Source: CAZEVY01 sp964515555 (GTDB lineage Bacteria > Acidobacteriota > Terriglobia > Bryobacterales > Bryobacteraceae). Taken from it: a stretch of 64,000 nucleotides of DNA. Each line of letters begins with the position of its first letter. Position 1 is the stretch's first letter. The notes under the pieces were generated by a model. It saw nothing but the letters and a program-made list of their open reading frames with translations, was not told the origin of the DNA and made no database searches. The position numbers were made by a program, and so were the translations under genes. Positions 5,933 through 14,912 of the stretch are shown piece by piece. The stretch is from NCBI GenBank assembly GCA_964515555.1, contig CAZEVY010000016.1:16645-80644 (forward strand). The letters run 5' to 3'.

Positions 5933-8872
5933 TCACTTCACTTCGAGCGTGAGGCCCTGCTGACTTCCCGCCTCGCCAATCTGCAACAACAGCGGCACGC
6001 GACCCGATCGCGCGGCGCGCGGCACACGCGCGTTCACCTGAAGCAGCCCGCCTGTGAATCCCGACACGCCGCCAGCGTAGAGCACTTCCGCCTCGAAGCC
6101 GTCGACGATCACCGATACTGGCGCCCAAGGCTTCGGCGCGGTCCCGATGGCGATGCGGCCGTCCTCGCCCGGCGGATCGGTGCGGCCCTCTCCGGTGGCG
6201 AAGATCACGACGATCGAGTCCTTCTCTGCGCCCGCGCTGCCTCCGTTCGCCGAGCCGTCCTGGTTGAGAATCGCGAACACCCCCGGCACGGTCGCCGCCA
6301 CCGGGAGCGTCACTTCGTTGGTCAACTGCCCGCGATACTCGACGCGAACGTTGGTCGTCGCGCGCCCGGCGACGCCGTAGGGAACGATCGCGCTGACCTG
6401 CCGCGCCTGCGCGTACACCATCGGAGCGGCCACGCCGTCGAACAGAACCCGCGTCTCGCCGAGAATCTTCGCGATCGACTGGCCGTCGGCCGCGATCTGC
6501 GCGAACACTCCGGCCTCCGGCCCGACCGGGAATCCGAAGATCGTCACGATCTCGCCGGGCGAGACGTCGCCGCCGAGAAAACTGCCCGCGTTTGTCGCGC
6601 TGGCCGCGCTGATCTGGCCCGGCGCGAGCGCGAAGTACGCCACCGGCACGTCGTGGTCCGACGTCCTCTCCCGGGCCGCGCCGTCGCCGGCGAGCGTCTC
6701 GGGGAAATCGGCGTTGATGCGCGCGACCACGTAGCGCGACAGGCGCGGCATCAGGTTGCGATGCACCAGGATGTGGTCGATCGACTGGGCGCTGCCGTCC
6801 TGGACATAGGTGTAGCTCTGCTCGCGCGGCAGCGTGTCGGTGAGATTCACGAGGTCGCCGCCCGCGCGGATGCGGGCCAGGGAATCGACGTAGCCGTCGT
6901 CGAAGGCGAAGGCGTTGAAGTCGCCGAGCACGATCAGGTTCTCGCGAGAGTCGGCGGCCAGGCGCGTGCGGACGAGGTCGGCGAGCGCGTCGGCCTGCGC
7001 GCGGCGCTTGGCCTGGACGGTCGAATCCTGTACGTCGATCAGGGACCGCAGATGATTCACGACTACGGTGAACGGGAACTCGCCGATTCGCGCGCGCAGG
7101 ACCAGCGGCGGCCGATCGTGCAGCGTGGCCTGCGCGCCCGCGGGCGTGGTGTAAGTCGCGGACTTGCCGATCTGCGCCACGTCGACCACCGTAATCCGCG
7201 AAGTCTTCACCAGGAAGCCCACGTCGATGCCGCCGATGTCGTTGCCCTCTTCGAGATACGCGCGGTACTCGGGGCCGAGCCGCGCGGCGAGCGCCTGTAG
7301 CGTCGCCAGATTCTCCACCTCGATGACGCCGATGACGTCGGGCGCGCGCAGCAGCTCGCGGAAAGCCGTGGTGAGCTTGGTCAGCCGCCGGTCGAGCGCG
7401 GCCTGCGTGAGGACCGGATCGCTGGTCCCGGGGTCGTCGGTTGTGTCGAACAGCCGCCTCACGTTGAACGACGCGACGGCGATCTCCTGCGCCGACGGTG
7501 CGATCACCGGCTGCGCGGCGCGCAGAGCGAAGCTGACCGACTCGACCTGTGCCGGCAGCAGCGTGTAAGTCCGAAAGCCGTAGTCGAGCACGCCGGTGAG
7601 ATCCGCCACGTCGCCGACCGCCAGGTTGACCGCTGCGGTTCCGGAAAGCCCGTCACTGTCCACGCGTAGGCGCTCCGGATTCCCGTCCCATCGCGACGCG
7701 CCAGCGGGGAGAGGGTCGGGGGCCTGCACGCCCGGCTCGCGGAACGGCCGCGGCACGCCTTCCAGCACCCCGTAGAAGACGCCGTTCGACGAGACCGTCC
7801 CCTGCGCCTCGTTAATCGATCCCCCTGTCGGCCCCACCACGCGCAACGCCCTCGCGCGAACGCGCATGCCCTCGAAGCGCTCCAGTTGCGACCCGCCGCC
7901 GCCCGCCGCGAGCATCGCGCGGGTGACCTCGACCGCCGCCGGAGGATCGTGCTCCTGAGAAATCACCTCGACCGTCGGACTCGTGATCTCCGTCAGCGCC
8001 GGACTGTTGAGGTCGGCGGCGGGAACGAACTCGGTCACCGTGCCGCTGACGCGCACGAGATTTCCGACGGCGGCCGAGGCCGGCGGCGCGGAGCTCGTAA
8101 AGACGAGGATGCCTTCCGACGTCGCGTCGTCATTATCGGTGTCGGCGGGCGCGCTCTGGATGTAGAAGCCGTTCGAGCGCCGCGCGGTGACGATGCCGGT
8201 GGTGGTCACGCTCCGGCCTTCGAGCGGCGAGCGGTCGCCGGCGCCCTGAATGCTGCTGATGGAAACGGTCACCGCCGGGGGCGGCGTGGCGGAGCAGTCG
8301 CCGCGCGCGGAGGCGCGATTGCGCGGAGCGGGCGCGCCGCTCTGAAAGTCGGCGGCGTTGTTGTTGGTGTCGACGCAACCGGCGCCGCGGCGGATGGCGG
8401 CGGTGGTGTTGCTGAGTCCGGGCGCGGGCGCCGTTTCGCTGAAGTCGGCCGTGCCATAGCCCACCAGGTCGACGATGGCCGGGCCGGTAGGACTGCCGCC
8501 GGTGAGGGCGGTGTCGTTCGAGACGAGTGCGATCTTCGCCGCGGTCGCGCTCATGGCGATGGCGCCGGTGACGTCGGGAGTGGGGAGATCGGCCGTGCCG
8601 CCGGCGCCGGCGGCTTCCTGGACGAGGAAGTACTGGCCGGGCTCGATGACTCCCGTGAGCCGCGTGACCTGCCAGGCGGTGCCGGTCGCCGAGGCGTACT
8701 GCACGCTCCATCCGGTGACGTCGACGGCCTGACCGCCGCGATTGAAGAGCTCGATGAAGTCGTTGCGGAGCGTCGCGCCGGCGTTGCCGCCGCCGCCGTA
8801 GATCTGGCTGATGACAATTTGCGACGAAGCGGTGAACGGGAGGAGAGCGAGGAGAAGGATCGCGCGGAGCAT
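5933..8872 (-). CDS. Secreted extracellular nuclease: lamin-tail domain, endonuclease/exonuclease/phosphatase domain, Solibacter-type C-terminal domain
   Basis: 979 residues from the ATG at 8872; the open frame beyond it to 9052 overlaps the divergent gene and is not protein-like. A signal peptide (about 1-17) is followed by a lamin-tail-like domain (20-175, with NDFIELFN and the VDLVGYG strand). An OB-like region of the YhcR/ExeM type spans about 200-440. An endonuclease/exonuclease/phosphatase core spans about 463-747, with visible motifs ASFNVRR, IEVEN, LGDFNAF, SIDHIL and TSDHD. Residues about 755-979 (PGEIVTIFG ... QVNARVPRAARSG) match the pattern of the Solibacter C-terminal domain (TIGR03437). 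Expected to degrade extracellular DNA or nucleotides for phosphate or carbon. It stands alone, with no operon partner. Confidence 0.88.
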   Translation of the reverse strand: MLRAILLLALLPFTASSQIVISQIYGGGGNAGATLRNDFIELFNRGGQAVDVTGWSVQYASATGTAWQVTRLTGVIEPGQYFLVQEAAGAGGTADLPTPDVTGAIAMSATAAKIALVSNDTALTGGSPTGPAIVDLVGYGTADFSETAPAPGLSNTTAAIRRGAGCVDTNNNAADFQSGAPAPRNRASARGDCSATPPPAVTVSISSIQGAGDRSPLEGRSVTTTGIVTARRSNGFYIQSAPADTDNDDATSEGILVFTSSAPPASAAVGNLVRVSGTVTEFVPAADLNSPALTEITSPTVEVISQEHDPPAAVEVTRAMLAAGGGGSQLERFEGMRVRARALRVVGPTGGSINEAQGTVSSNGVFYGVLEGVPRPFREPGVQAPDPLPAGASRWDGNPERLRVDSDGLSGTAAVNLAVGDVADLTGVLDYGFRTYTLLPAQVESVSFALRAAQPVIAPSAQEIAVASFNVRRLFDTTDDPGTSDPVLTQAALDRRLTKLTTAFRELLRAPDVIGVIEVENLATLQALAARLGPEYRAYLEEGNDIGGIDVGFLVKTSRITVVDVAQIGKSATYTTPAGAQATLHDRPPLVLRARIGEFPFTVVVNHLRSLIDVQDSTVQAKRRAQADALADLVRTRLAADSRENLIVLGDFNAFAFDDGYVDSLARIRAGGDLVNLTDTLPREQSYTYVQDGSAQSIDHILVHRNLMPRLSRYVVARINADFPETLAGDGAARERTSDHDVPVAYFALAPGQISAASATNAGSFLGGDVSPGEIVTIFGFPVGPEAGVFAQIAADGQSIAKILGETRVLFDGVAAPMVYAQARQVSAIVPYGVAGRATTNVRVEYRGQLTNEVTLPVAATVPGVFAILNQDGSANGGSAGAEKDSIVVIFATGEGRTDPPGEDGRIAIGTAPKPWAPVSVIVDGFEAEVLYAGGVSGFTGGLLQVNARVPRAARSGRVPLLLQIGEAGSQQGLTLEVK

Positions 8873-8910
8873 GTCGTTAGGATAACGGGAGAAGAGGGGT
8901 TGGAGCGCTG

Positions 8911-8916
8911 TATAAT
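8911..8916 (+). promoter_or_regulatory. -10 box very close to the start codon (8925 gene)
   Basis: A perfect TATAAT ends 8 bases before the ATG at 8925, with no ribosome-binding site between. Transcription starting the usual 6-8 bases downstream would give a leaderless mRNA. No good -35 is visible. Confidence 0.5.
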
Positions 8917-8924
8917 CCTCGGGA

Positions 8925-9224
8925 ATGGCCGAATGGAAGTTCGCCGAGCGCGACCCCAAGGAGGAGCTCGCGCAACTCCACCACTTCACGATGAAGAAGC
9001 GCCAGCCCTCGGGCGACGTCGACTTCCTCATCACCGTCCGCGAATACGTCACGCCGCGCGATCCGGCGATGCACTTCTACGCCTTCGCCGACAAGCAGAC
9101 CAACCAGAGCGTGTGCCCGATCACGCCCTGCGGCTGGGGGTCGACGCTGCTGGAGGCGCTGGCGCACTGCATGGACGCCGTGCGCCAGTTCCCCTACGAA
9201 CCGGAATCGGCCGAAGACGTCTGA
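8925..9224 (+). CDS. Small conserved-looking protein of unknown function
   Basis: 99 residues, soluble, with no signal peptide or membrane segment. It begins MAEWKFAERDPKEEL and has a balanced mix of charged and aromatic residues, with a Cys-Pro-Ile-Thr-Pro-Cys motif in the middle (about residues 63-68) that could bind metal or form a disulfide. I do not recognise the family. It has a strong -10 box just upstream, is transcribed divergently from the nuclease, and its end overlaps the convergent membrane-protein gene by 31 bases. The start is fixed by the promoter position. Confidence 0.7.
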   Translation: MAEWKFAERDPKEELAQLHHFTMKKRQPSGDVDFLITVREYVTPRDPAMHFYAFADKQTNQSVCPITPCGWGSTLLEALAHCMDAVRQFPYEPESAEDV

Positions 9225-9709
9225 GCGAGGCGCTTCTCCTCGGAGCGATAGAAGAGCAGGTAGGCGACGCCGACGGCCGCCGGAACCAGGCCGATCAGTC
9301 CCATGACCACAGGTGGCCCACTGCGCCGGGGATTCTCCGGCCGTACGCGTTCGACCTCAGCGATCTGCTGCTCGGTCGCGCCCATGTCCCGCAGGTTTTT
9401 CTGGCGCCAGAGCTTTTCGCGAAGGAGGTCCTCGGGGCGTGGATGCTCGGCCGTTGCCGCCGCCGAGAGGAACGCCAGCATGAGCACCGTCAACATTGCG
9501 CCGACCATCGTCCAGATCATGCCGCGCAACAGGTAGATGCGATGCGGTGCGAGCCGCGGCGGGGCCGGCGGGGGCGGCAGTCCCTTGTCGAGCGTCGCCA
9601 TGCGCTCGCGATGCCGCAGCAGCTCCTTCTGGTGGCGCATCACCAGGAATGCGATCACCAGGATCAGCACGAACGCCGCGGCGGCGGTCAACAGCACTTC
9701 GGGTAGCAA
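9194..9709 (-). CDS. Small membrane protein with three hydrophobic segments (DUF6249-like)
   Basis: From a TTG start at 9709 the protein has 171 residues. An AGGAGGA ribosome site lies 9 bases upstream, while the longer frame to 9787 has a hydrophilic, unlikely N-terminus. A membrane helix at about residues 5-22 is followed by a basic stretch (RHQKELLRHRERMATLDKG) and a Pro-rich turn. A second helix (about 60-80), an acidic/basic linker and a third helix (about 140-160) follow. The HRERMATLDKG stretch resembles DUF6249-type proteins often found near ECF sigma genes, and the ECF sigma gene at 9811 is divergent from it. Function unknown. Confidence 0.7.
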   Translation of the reverse strand: MLPEVLLTAAAAFVLILVIAFLVMRHQKELLRHRERMATLDKGLPPPPAPPRLAPHRIYLLRGMIWTMVGAMLTVLMLAFLSAAATAEHPRPEDLLREKLWRQKNLRDMGATEQQIAEVERVRPENPRRSGPPVVMGLIGLVPAAVGVAYLLFYRSEEKRLAQTSSADSGS

Positions 9710-9810
9710 GATCGATCTTCCTCCTACGCCCAATTGAGACTCGGCCGGCGGCCCGCGTGTTTCAGCCGCCAGTGAAACTTTCCGCACTGTCCACGTAGTC
9801 TAAAGGCAGG

Positions 9811-10341
9811 ATGGAGGAGTTGCGGCCGGCCGAGGAACGCATCAGCGCGCATCTCGCCGCGCGGCGCTACCGCGAGGCCTTCGAGGCCATCGTGGAGGCG
9901 TATGGCGACAAGGTGTTCCGCCTGTCGATTTCGATTCTCGGCGACCGCGCGGTCGCCGAGGAGGCCGCGCAGGAGTCGCTCTTGCGGGTGTGGCGCGGAC
10001 TGGAGGGCTTCGGAGGGCGGTCGTCGGTGTCTACCTGGGTGTACGTTGTGACGCGCAACACCTGCTATTCGATCCGGCGGTCGATGCCGGAGGCGCCCGC
10101 ACCGCTCGATGCGGCGCGCGTCGCGGGCGCGCCGCTCGAAACGCGGTCGCTCGACGCCGAGGCCCTGGTCGCGCAGCTGCCGGTGAAGCTGCGCGAGGTG
10201 GTGCGGCTGTTCTACATGGAGGACCGCTCGTACGAGGAGATGTCGCGCATGCTGGATTTGCCGATGGGGACCGTGAAGACCTACCTGTATCGCGCGCGCA
10301 AGGCGCTGGTGCGGATGGCCGGGATTACCATAGGAGTGTAG
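9811..10341 (+). CDS. ECF-family RNA polymerase sigma factor
   Basis: 176 residues. Region 2 (about 20-90) contains AVAEEAAQESLLRVWRGL and the STWVYVVTRN segment of regions 2.3-2.4. Region 4 (about 115-170) contains LREVVRLFYMEDRSYEEMSRMLDLP and a GTVKTYLYRARKAL recognition helix. The length is typical for an ECF factor. The anti-sigma gene begins at the base after its stop codon, so the two are co-translated. A TAGTCT box 9 bases before the ATG may be its -10. Confidence 0.93.
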   Translation: MEELRPAEERISAHLAARRYREAFEAIVEAYGDKVFRLSISILGDRAVAEEAAQESLLRVWRGLEGFGGRSSVSTWVYVVTRNTCYSIRRSMPEAPAPLDAARVAGAPLETRSLDAEALVAQLPVKLREVVRLFYMEDRSYEEMSRMLDLPMGTVKTYLYRARKALVRMAGITIGV

Positions 10342-10635
10342 ATGCGCTGCGAAGACTGGCAGGATCGGATGGCCGCGGGCGAGGACGTTCGGATTCACGT
10401 CCTGACGTGCGCCGAGTGCCGGGCGTTCACCGATGCGATGGCCGAGATCGACGCCGAATTTGCCGCCGCCTACTCAGCGGTGGGGCTTCCGGCGAAGATT
10501 CGCGAGAGCGTGCTGCGCGGGGCGATGGTCGCGCCGCGGCGACCGTCGTTCGTGCCCGAGGTGCTCGATTTCGTCGGCTGGGCCGCGGTGGTTGGCTTCG
10601 GCGTGCTGCTGGCGCGGCAGGTGGTCGTGTGGTGA
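10342..10635 (+). CDS. Zinc-finger anti-sigma factor
   Basis: 97 residues. The short N-terminal cytoplasmic part carries H-V-L-T-C-A-E-C, the HxxxCxxC signature of ZAS anti-sigma factors (about residues 18-25), here with a reduced domain. One membrane helix (about 75-93) lies at the C-terminus with almost nothing beyond it. It abuts the ECF sigma gene without any spacer. It probably sequesters that sigma factor at the membrane. The absence of a periplasmic domain means the signal must be sensed within the membrane or cytoplasm, or by a partner. Confidence 0.85.
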   Translation: MRCEDWQDRMAAGEDVRIHVLTCAECRAFTDAMAEIDAEFAAAYSAVGLPAKIRESVLRGAMVAPRRPSFVPEVLDFVGWAAVVGFGVLLARQVVVW

Positions 10636-10657
10636 TGTCCTTTGCCGGCGCGAACCA

Positions 10658-11076
10658 TCAGTCCGGTATCAGGAGCGGAATCGCTTTGTTGCCGTGCCGG
10701 CGGTAGATTCGAAAGTCGGAATCGAGGGTGAACACGGTTGCACCCGTATGGATTTCCGACAGGCGGACCAGGCAGGCGTCGGCCAGCGACATCGGCCGGC
10801 TACGATAGCGGTGCATAAGCGCGCGCAAGTCGGCCTGCTCCTTCTCGACGGCGATCGCGACCCGAATCACTCCCCGTTCCAATAAAGCGAAGAGAGGATC
10901 GGCGTCCCGGCCTTCGCGCCTCAGCAGGAAGGCCGCCTCGGCGAGCACCGCTCACAGGTCAGCAGTGGCGGCCGTAGGTGTCTCCATCGCTCGACAGTCC
11001 AGGCGTGGTGCGTCAGATTAGATGCGAGAAAGCTGATGAGCGGCCCGGTGTCCAGTAAATAAGCGGGCGCGCTCAC
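10658..11076 (-). pseudogene. PIN-domain (VapC-like) toxin disrupted by a one-base frameshift
   Basis: Translation starts at GTG 11076, which overlaps the antitoxin stop as GTGA. It gives AYLLDTGPLISFL, with the first PIN aspartate, and runs to LTCE at about 10951. There it loses frame and stops at about 10921. The -1/+1 frame continues as VLAEAAFLLRR ... LADACLVRLSE ... VFTLDSDF to the stop at 10658, with the remaining acidic residues. Adding one G between 10950 and 10951 restores LTCEAVLAEA, a normal PIN helix. Known role of the family: Mg-dependent RNA cleavage. Either a real inactivation or a base-calling error. Confidence 0.8.
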
Positions 11077-11315
11077 TGACCGAACTTGGCCAGGTACTTG
11101 GGATTGGTCGCCAGATCCGCGGGCAGCCCCCTCACGCTTCCGGCCAGATCGCGCGCCAGCGTGTAACAAGACGGCCCGCCCGCCGGCGGCTGTTCTCGCA
11201 GGGCTGTTTCCAGACTGGCCCGAACTACCGATGACTTGGAAACCCGCCTGGCTTTGGCGGCACCGTCGAGCCGATCCAGGAGTTCCTCGGGGAGCCTTAA
11301 AGAGATCGTCTGCAT
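11073..11315 (-). CDS. Ribbon-helix-helix antitoxin (CopG/VapB-like)
   Basis: 80 residues. The N-terminus MQTISLRLPEELLDRLD followed by SKSSVVRASLETAL is a standard ribbon-helix-helix DNA-binding fold (residues 3-45). The C-terminal tail (about 50-80) would wrap the toxin. The stop codon overlaps the GTG of the PIN toxin by 4 bases, the usual antitoxin-first layout. It likely represses its own promoter and neutralises the downstream toxin, which is frameshifted here. Confidence 0.85.
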   Translation of the reverse strand: MQTISLRLPEELLDRLDGAAKARRVSKSSVVRASLETALREQPPAGGPSCYTLARDLAGSVRGLPADLATNPKYLAKFGQ

Positions 11316-11363
11316 CTACCTCAGAGTAATACGCAGCGATCCGGCGTGCAATACACGCGCCTG

Positions 11364-12782
11364 CTAAGCCACCGCGCTCAGACCGGGCTTCGCGAGCTGA
11401 CCGGTCGCCAACCAGCCGTTGCGCACGTCGAAGATTCCAGGGAATCGCGCCTCCCAGCCCTTGTTCGCCGCCGGGACGTACTGCCGCGAATTCGCCTCGA
11501 TGGCCGCGACTCCCGGCACGTGCGCGGCCAGACCCGCCGAATGAATCAGCGACGCGCCCGGACACGTCAGGTCCTGCACGCACAGGAACATCTGGTACTT
11601 CTGCGCCGCGGCGCCCATGAGCAGCGCCTGCGCCTGACCCTTGCAGGCCTTGAGCGCCGTCCCCGAGTAGCCCATCTCGCGCGCCAGTTGCAGGCTCTCG
11701 AGCTCCGTCAGTGACTCGTCGATCACCACCGGCAGCAGCTTAGCGACCTCGTGCATGACGTTGGCGCGATTCGCCTTGAGGTCGCGCGCAGTGGGCTGCT
11801 CGACATACTGAATGCGCGCGAACGCCGCCGGCGCCTTCTCCTTGATCTGACGGAGAAAATCGAGCAGGTAGCCGACGTTGGGCGCGCGTTCGTTGAAGTC
11901 GGTGGAGTAGACCCACTGCTTCACGCCGCGCCTGGCCTGCGTTTCGACGGTGGCGCGCTCGACGGCGAGCACACGCTCGACGTCCCACTTGAGGTCCTCG
12001 CCGTTCAGCTTGATCTTGATGTTCGTCAGGCCGCTGTAGCGGATCCACTCGGGCAGCGTCTCGGGAAGCCCGTCGTTGATGCGCTGCCGGATGTCGGAGT
12101 CGACGATGGGGTCGACGGCGCCCACCAGGTGATAGAGCGGCAGGCGCGGCTTGGGCTTCTTCAGGATGTAGCGGTCCAGCGATTCGCCGGCGAACTCCTT
12201 GCCGAGGTAATGCGAGAGGTCGTGGGTCATCAGGTCGGGACCGCAGCATTGGTAGGCGCTGCGCCCGTGCAGTTTTCCGAAGGCGTCGTGGATGGCCGCG
12301 TCGAAGGGGCTGGCCGCCGTCAGCGTGCACAGCTTGGGGATCCTCTCGGCGAGCTTGAGAGACGCGTCGACCTCGGCGGCCGCCTTGAGATAGAGCGGCT
12401 CGAGCGCGTGGTTAACGTCGATGGGATGGCCGTACTCCTGGTAGGCGCCCGTGATCTTGTCGATGCGCTCGGCGAGCGCCTTCATGGCGGCCAGCGTCTG
12501 GTCGTAGGTCAGCACGCGCGAGGGGAACGACCACACGTTGCCGAGCGGCATTGACCCGAAGCCCTTCGCCGTTTTCCCCGAGGCCGTCGCCACCACGCAA
12601 TCGACGTTCAGCAGAGTGACGCGGTCGACCACTGTGCCGCCGAACTTGATCGGCGTGCGGTAGAGGAAGTCCTCGTAGCTGTGGCGGATCTCGCGGATGC
12701 GGATGTCGGTGGGCTTGCGCGCGGCCCGCAGGACGGCGGGGGCGAGAGCGGCGGCGCCGAGGAACGAGCGACGTGTGAGCAT
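11364..12782 (-). CDS. Tat-exported enolase-superfamily protein (mandelate racemase/muconate-lactonising type)
   Basis: 472 residues. A Tat signal (TRRSFLGAAALAPAVL) is followed by an enolase-type capping domain and barrel. Catalytic-looking elements occur in order: a Lys-x-Lys strand (NIKIKL), then metal ligands in YSTDFNE, YVEQPT and VIDESLTE, and a final Lys strand (ALKACKGQAQAL). This pattern matches the muconate-lactonising/dipeptide-epimerase branch, although export by Tat is unusual for it. The gene is divergent from the amidohydrolase at 12821, with 38 bases between. The substrate is unknown; a sugar acid or cyclic acid would fit. Confidence 0.85.
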   Translation of the reverse strand: MLTRRSFLGAAALAPAVLRAARKPTDIRIREIRHSYEDFLYRTPIKFGGTVVDRVTLLNVDCVVATASGKTAKGFGSMPLGNVWSFPSRVLTYDQTLAAMKALAERIDKITGAYQEYGHPIDVNHALEPLYLKAAAEVDASLKLAERIPKLCTLTAASPFDAAIHDAFGKLHGRSAYQCCGPDLMTHDLSHYLGKEFAGESLDRYILKKPKPRLPLYHLVGAVDPIVDSDIRQRINDGLPETLPEWIRYSGLTNIKIKLNGEDLKWDVERVLAVERATVETQARRGVKQWVYSTDFNERAPNVGYLLDFLRQIKEKAPAAFARIQYVEQPTARDLKANRANVMHEVAKLLPVVIDESLTELESLQLAREMGYSGTALKACKGQAQALLMGAAAQKYQMFLCVQDLTCPGASLIHSAGLAAHVPGVAAIEANSRQYVPAANKGWEARFPGIFDVRNGWLATGQLAKPGLSAVA

Positions 12783-12820
12783 GCTGAGGTCATTCTAGCT
12801 TGGCGATATGATGACTGGTC

Positions 12821-14020
<1,200 letters not shown>

Positions 14021-14147
14021 GCGCACAGCGCGGCGCGGCGCGTGATCGTGCGGCCTCGCTCTCTTTTTTCCTTGCCTTCGCGACAAAAAGCGATATTCTA
14101 TCTTGTGTACCGAGCGCCCCGAAGTGGATTTACAGGAGGCCGCGGGA

Positions 14148-14606
14148 ATGTTTGATCGCCGTCTTGCTCCTCACGATGACGACGACGACTTCGCGTTCGA
14201 CGAGGAACACATCGAGATGGAATCGGACATCAGCGAGTACGACTCAGGAGAAGAGGACGAAGACGATATGGACGAGCTCGAAAGCACATCGATGCCAGCG
14301 CCCGTAGCCGAACCTGCGGCCGCCCCTGTCGCGGCGCCGGCGGCCCCGCCCGCCGCCCCGGCTCCCAAGAAACCGGCCAAAATGGCCGCCAAAAAGGCAG
14401 CCCCGAAGCCGAAGGCCAAGAAGGCCGCCGCGAAGCCGAAGGCCAAGAAGGCCGCGAAGAAAGCCGCCAAGAAAGCCCCCGCGAAGAAGGCTGCCAAGAA
14501 AGCCCCCGCGAAAAAGGCCGCAAAAAAGAAGGCCCCCGCGAAGAAGGCTGCCAAGAAGGCCGCCAAAAAGGGCAAAGCGAAAAAGGCAGGCAAGAAGAAG
14601 AGGTAG
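14148..14606 (+). CDS. Histone-H1-like lysine/alanine-rich protein with acidic N-terminus
   Basis: 152 residues from the ATG at 14148, chosen because AGGAGG lies 8 bases upstream; an in-frame ATG at 14103 lacks a site. Residues 1-50 are strongly acidic (DDDDDF ... GEEDEDDMDE). Residues 50-80 are Pro/Ala-rich. The remainder is near-perfect repeats of Ala-Lys-Lys and Pro-Ala-Lys-Lys units to the end. The basic tail resembles the H1-like tails of Hc1, AlgP and some HU proteins and should bind DNA or RNA non-specifically. No folded domain is visible. The repeat DNA is slippage-prone, so length may vary between strains. Confidence 0.85.
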   Translation: MFDRRLAPHDDDDDFAFDEEHIEMESDISEYDSGEEDEDDMDELESTSMPAPVAEPAAAPVAAPAAPPAAPAPKKPAKMAAKKAAPKPKAKKAAAKPKAKKAAKKAAKKAPAKKAAKKAPAKKAAKKKAPAKKAAKKAAKKGKAKKAGKKKR

Positions 14607-14660
14607 GACCGGTCCCATCACGGCGGCGGACGGGCTTGCGCGGCACGCCGCCCGCTCGTC

Positions 14661-14864
14661 TCAGGCTTTTCCCACCGCCTGGCGGCACTTTTCGTATAGC
14701 TGGAGAAGCGCCTCGACTTGCTCTTCGGGCGACTTCAAGGGCTTGCCGGCGAAGCCCGCTGTGGACGTCTTGCCGAAACTGGTCGTCAGGGCGATGAATT
14801 TCATCAATTCCAGGGCCGTTTCTTCCTTGCTTCGGGGCGAGTTGGGGGGCTGTTCGATGTCCAT
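14661..14864 (-). CDS. Small hypothetical soluble protein
   Basis: 67 residues, MDIEQPPNSPRSKEETALEL with two amphipathic helices and a Gly/Lys-rich turn between them (about residues 30-43). The composition is protein-like and unlike random frame shadow. The family is not recognised. It starts 48 bases from the divergent HipA-like gene at 14913, so the two may share a regulatory region, and its small size would fit a partner or antitoxin-like role. That is only positional inference. Confidence 0.6.
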   Translation of the reverse strand: MDIEQPPNSPRSKEETALELMKFIALTTSFGKTSTAGFAGKPLKSPEEQVEALLQLYEKCRQAVGKA

Positions 14865-14912
14865 GGCGTGCGCGATCAGATTCTCAGTCTACCCTATCGC
14901 GGGCGGCGACTC

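Noticed and set aside
5677..5963. Two open frames overlapping the tRNA-Arg, one on each strand
   Set aside because: The minus-strand frame translates the tRNA itself to a VAQLDRASGYEPEGREFDS-type peptide, a well-known spurious annotation; the plus-strand frame is its shadow.
14171..14688. Phe/Ala- and Ser/Arg-rich frames opposite the histone-like gene
   Set aside because: They arise from reading the lysine-rich repeat DNA backwards.
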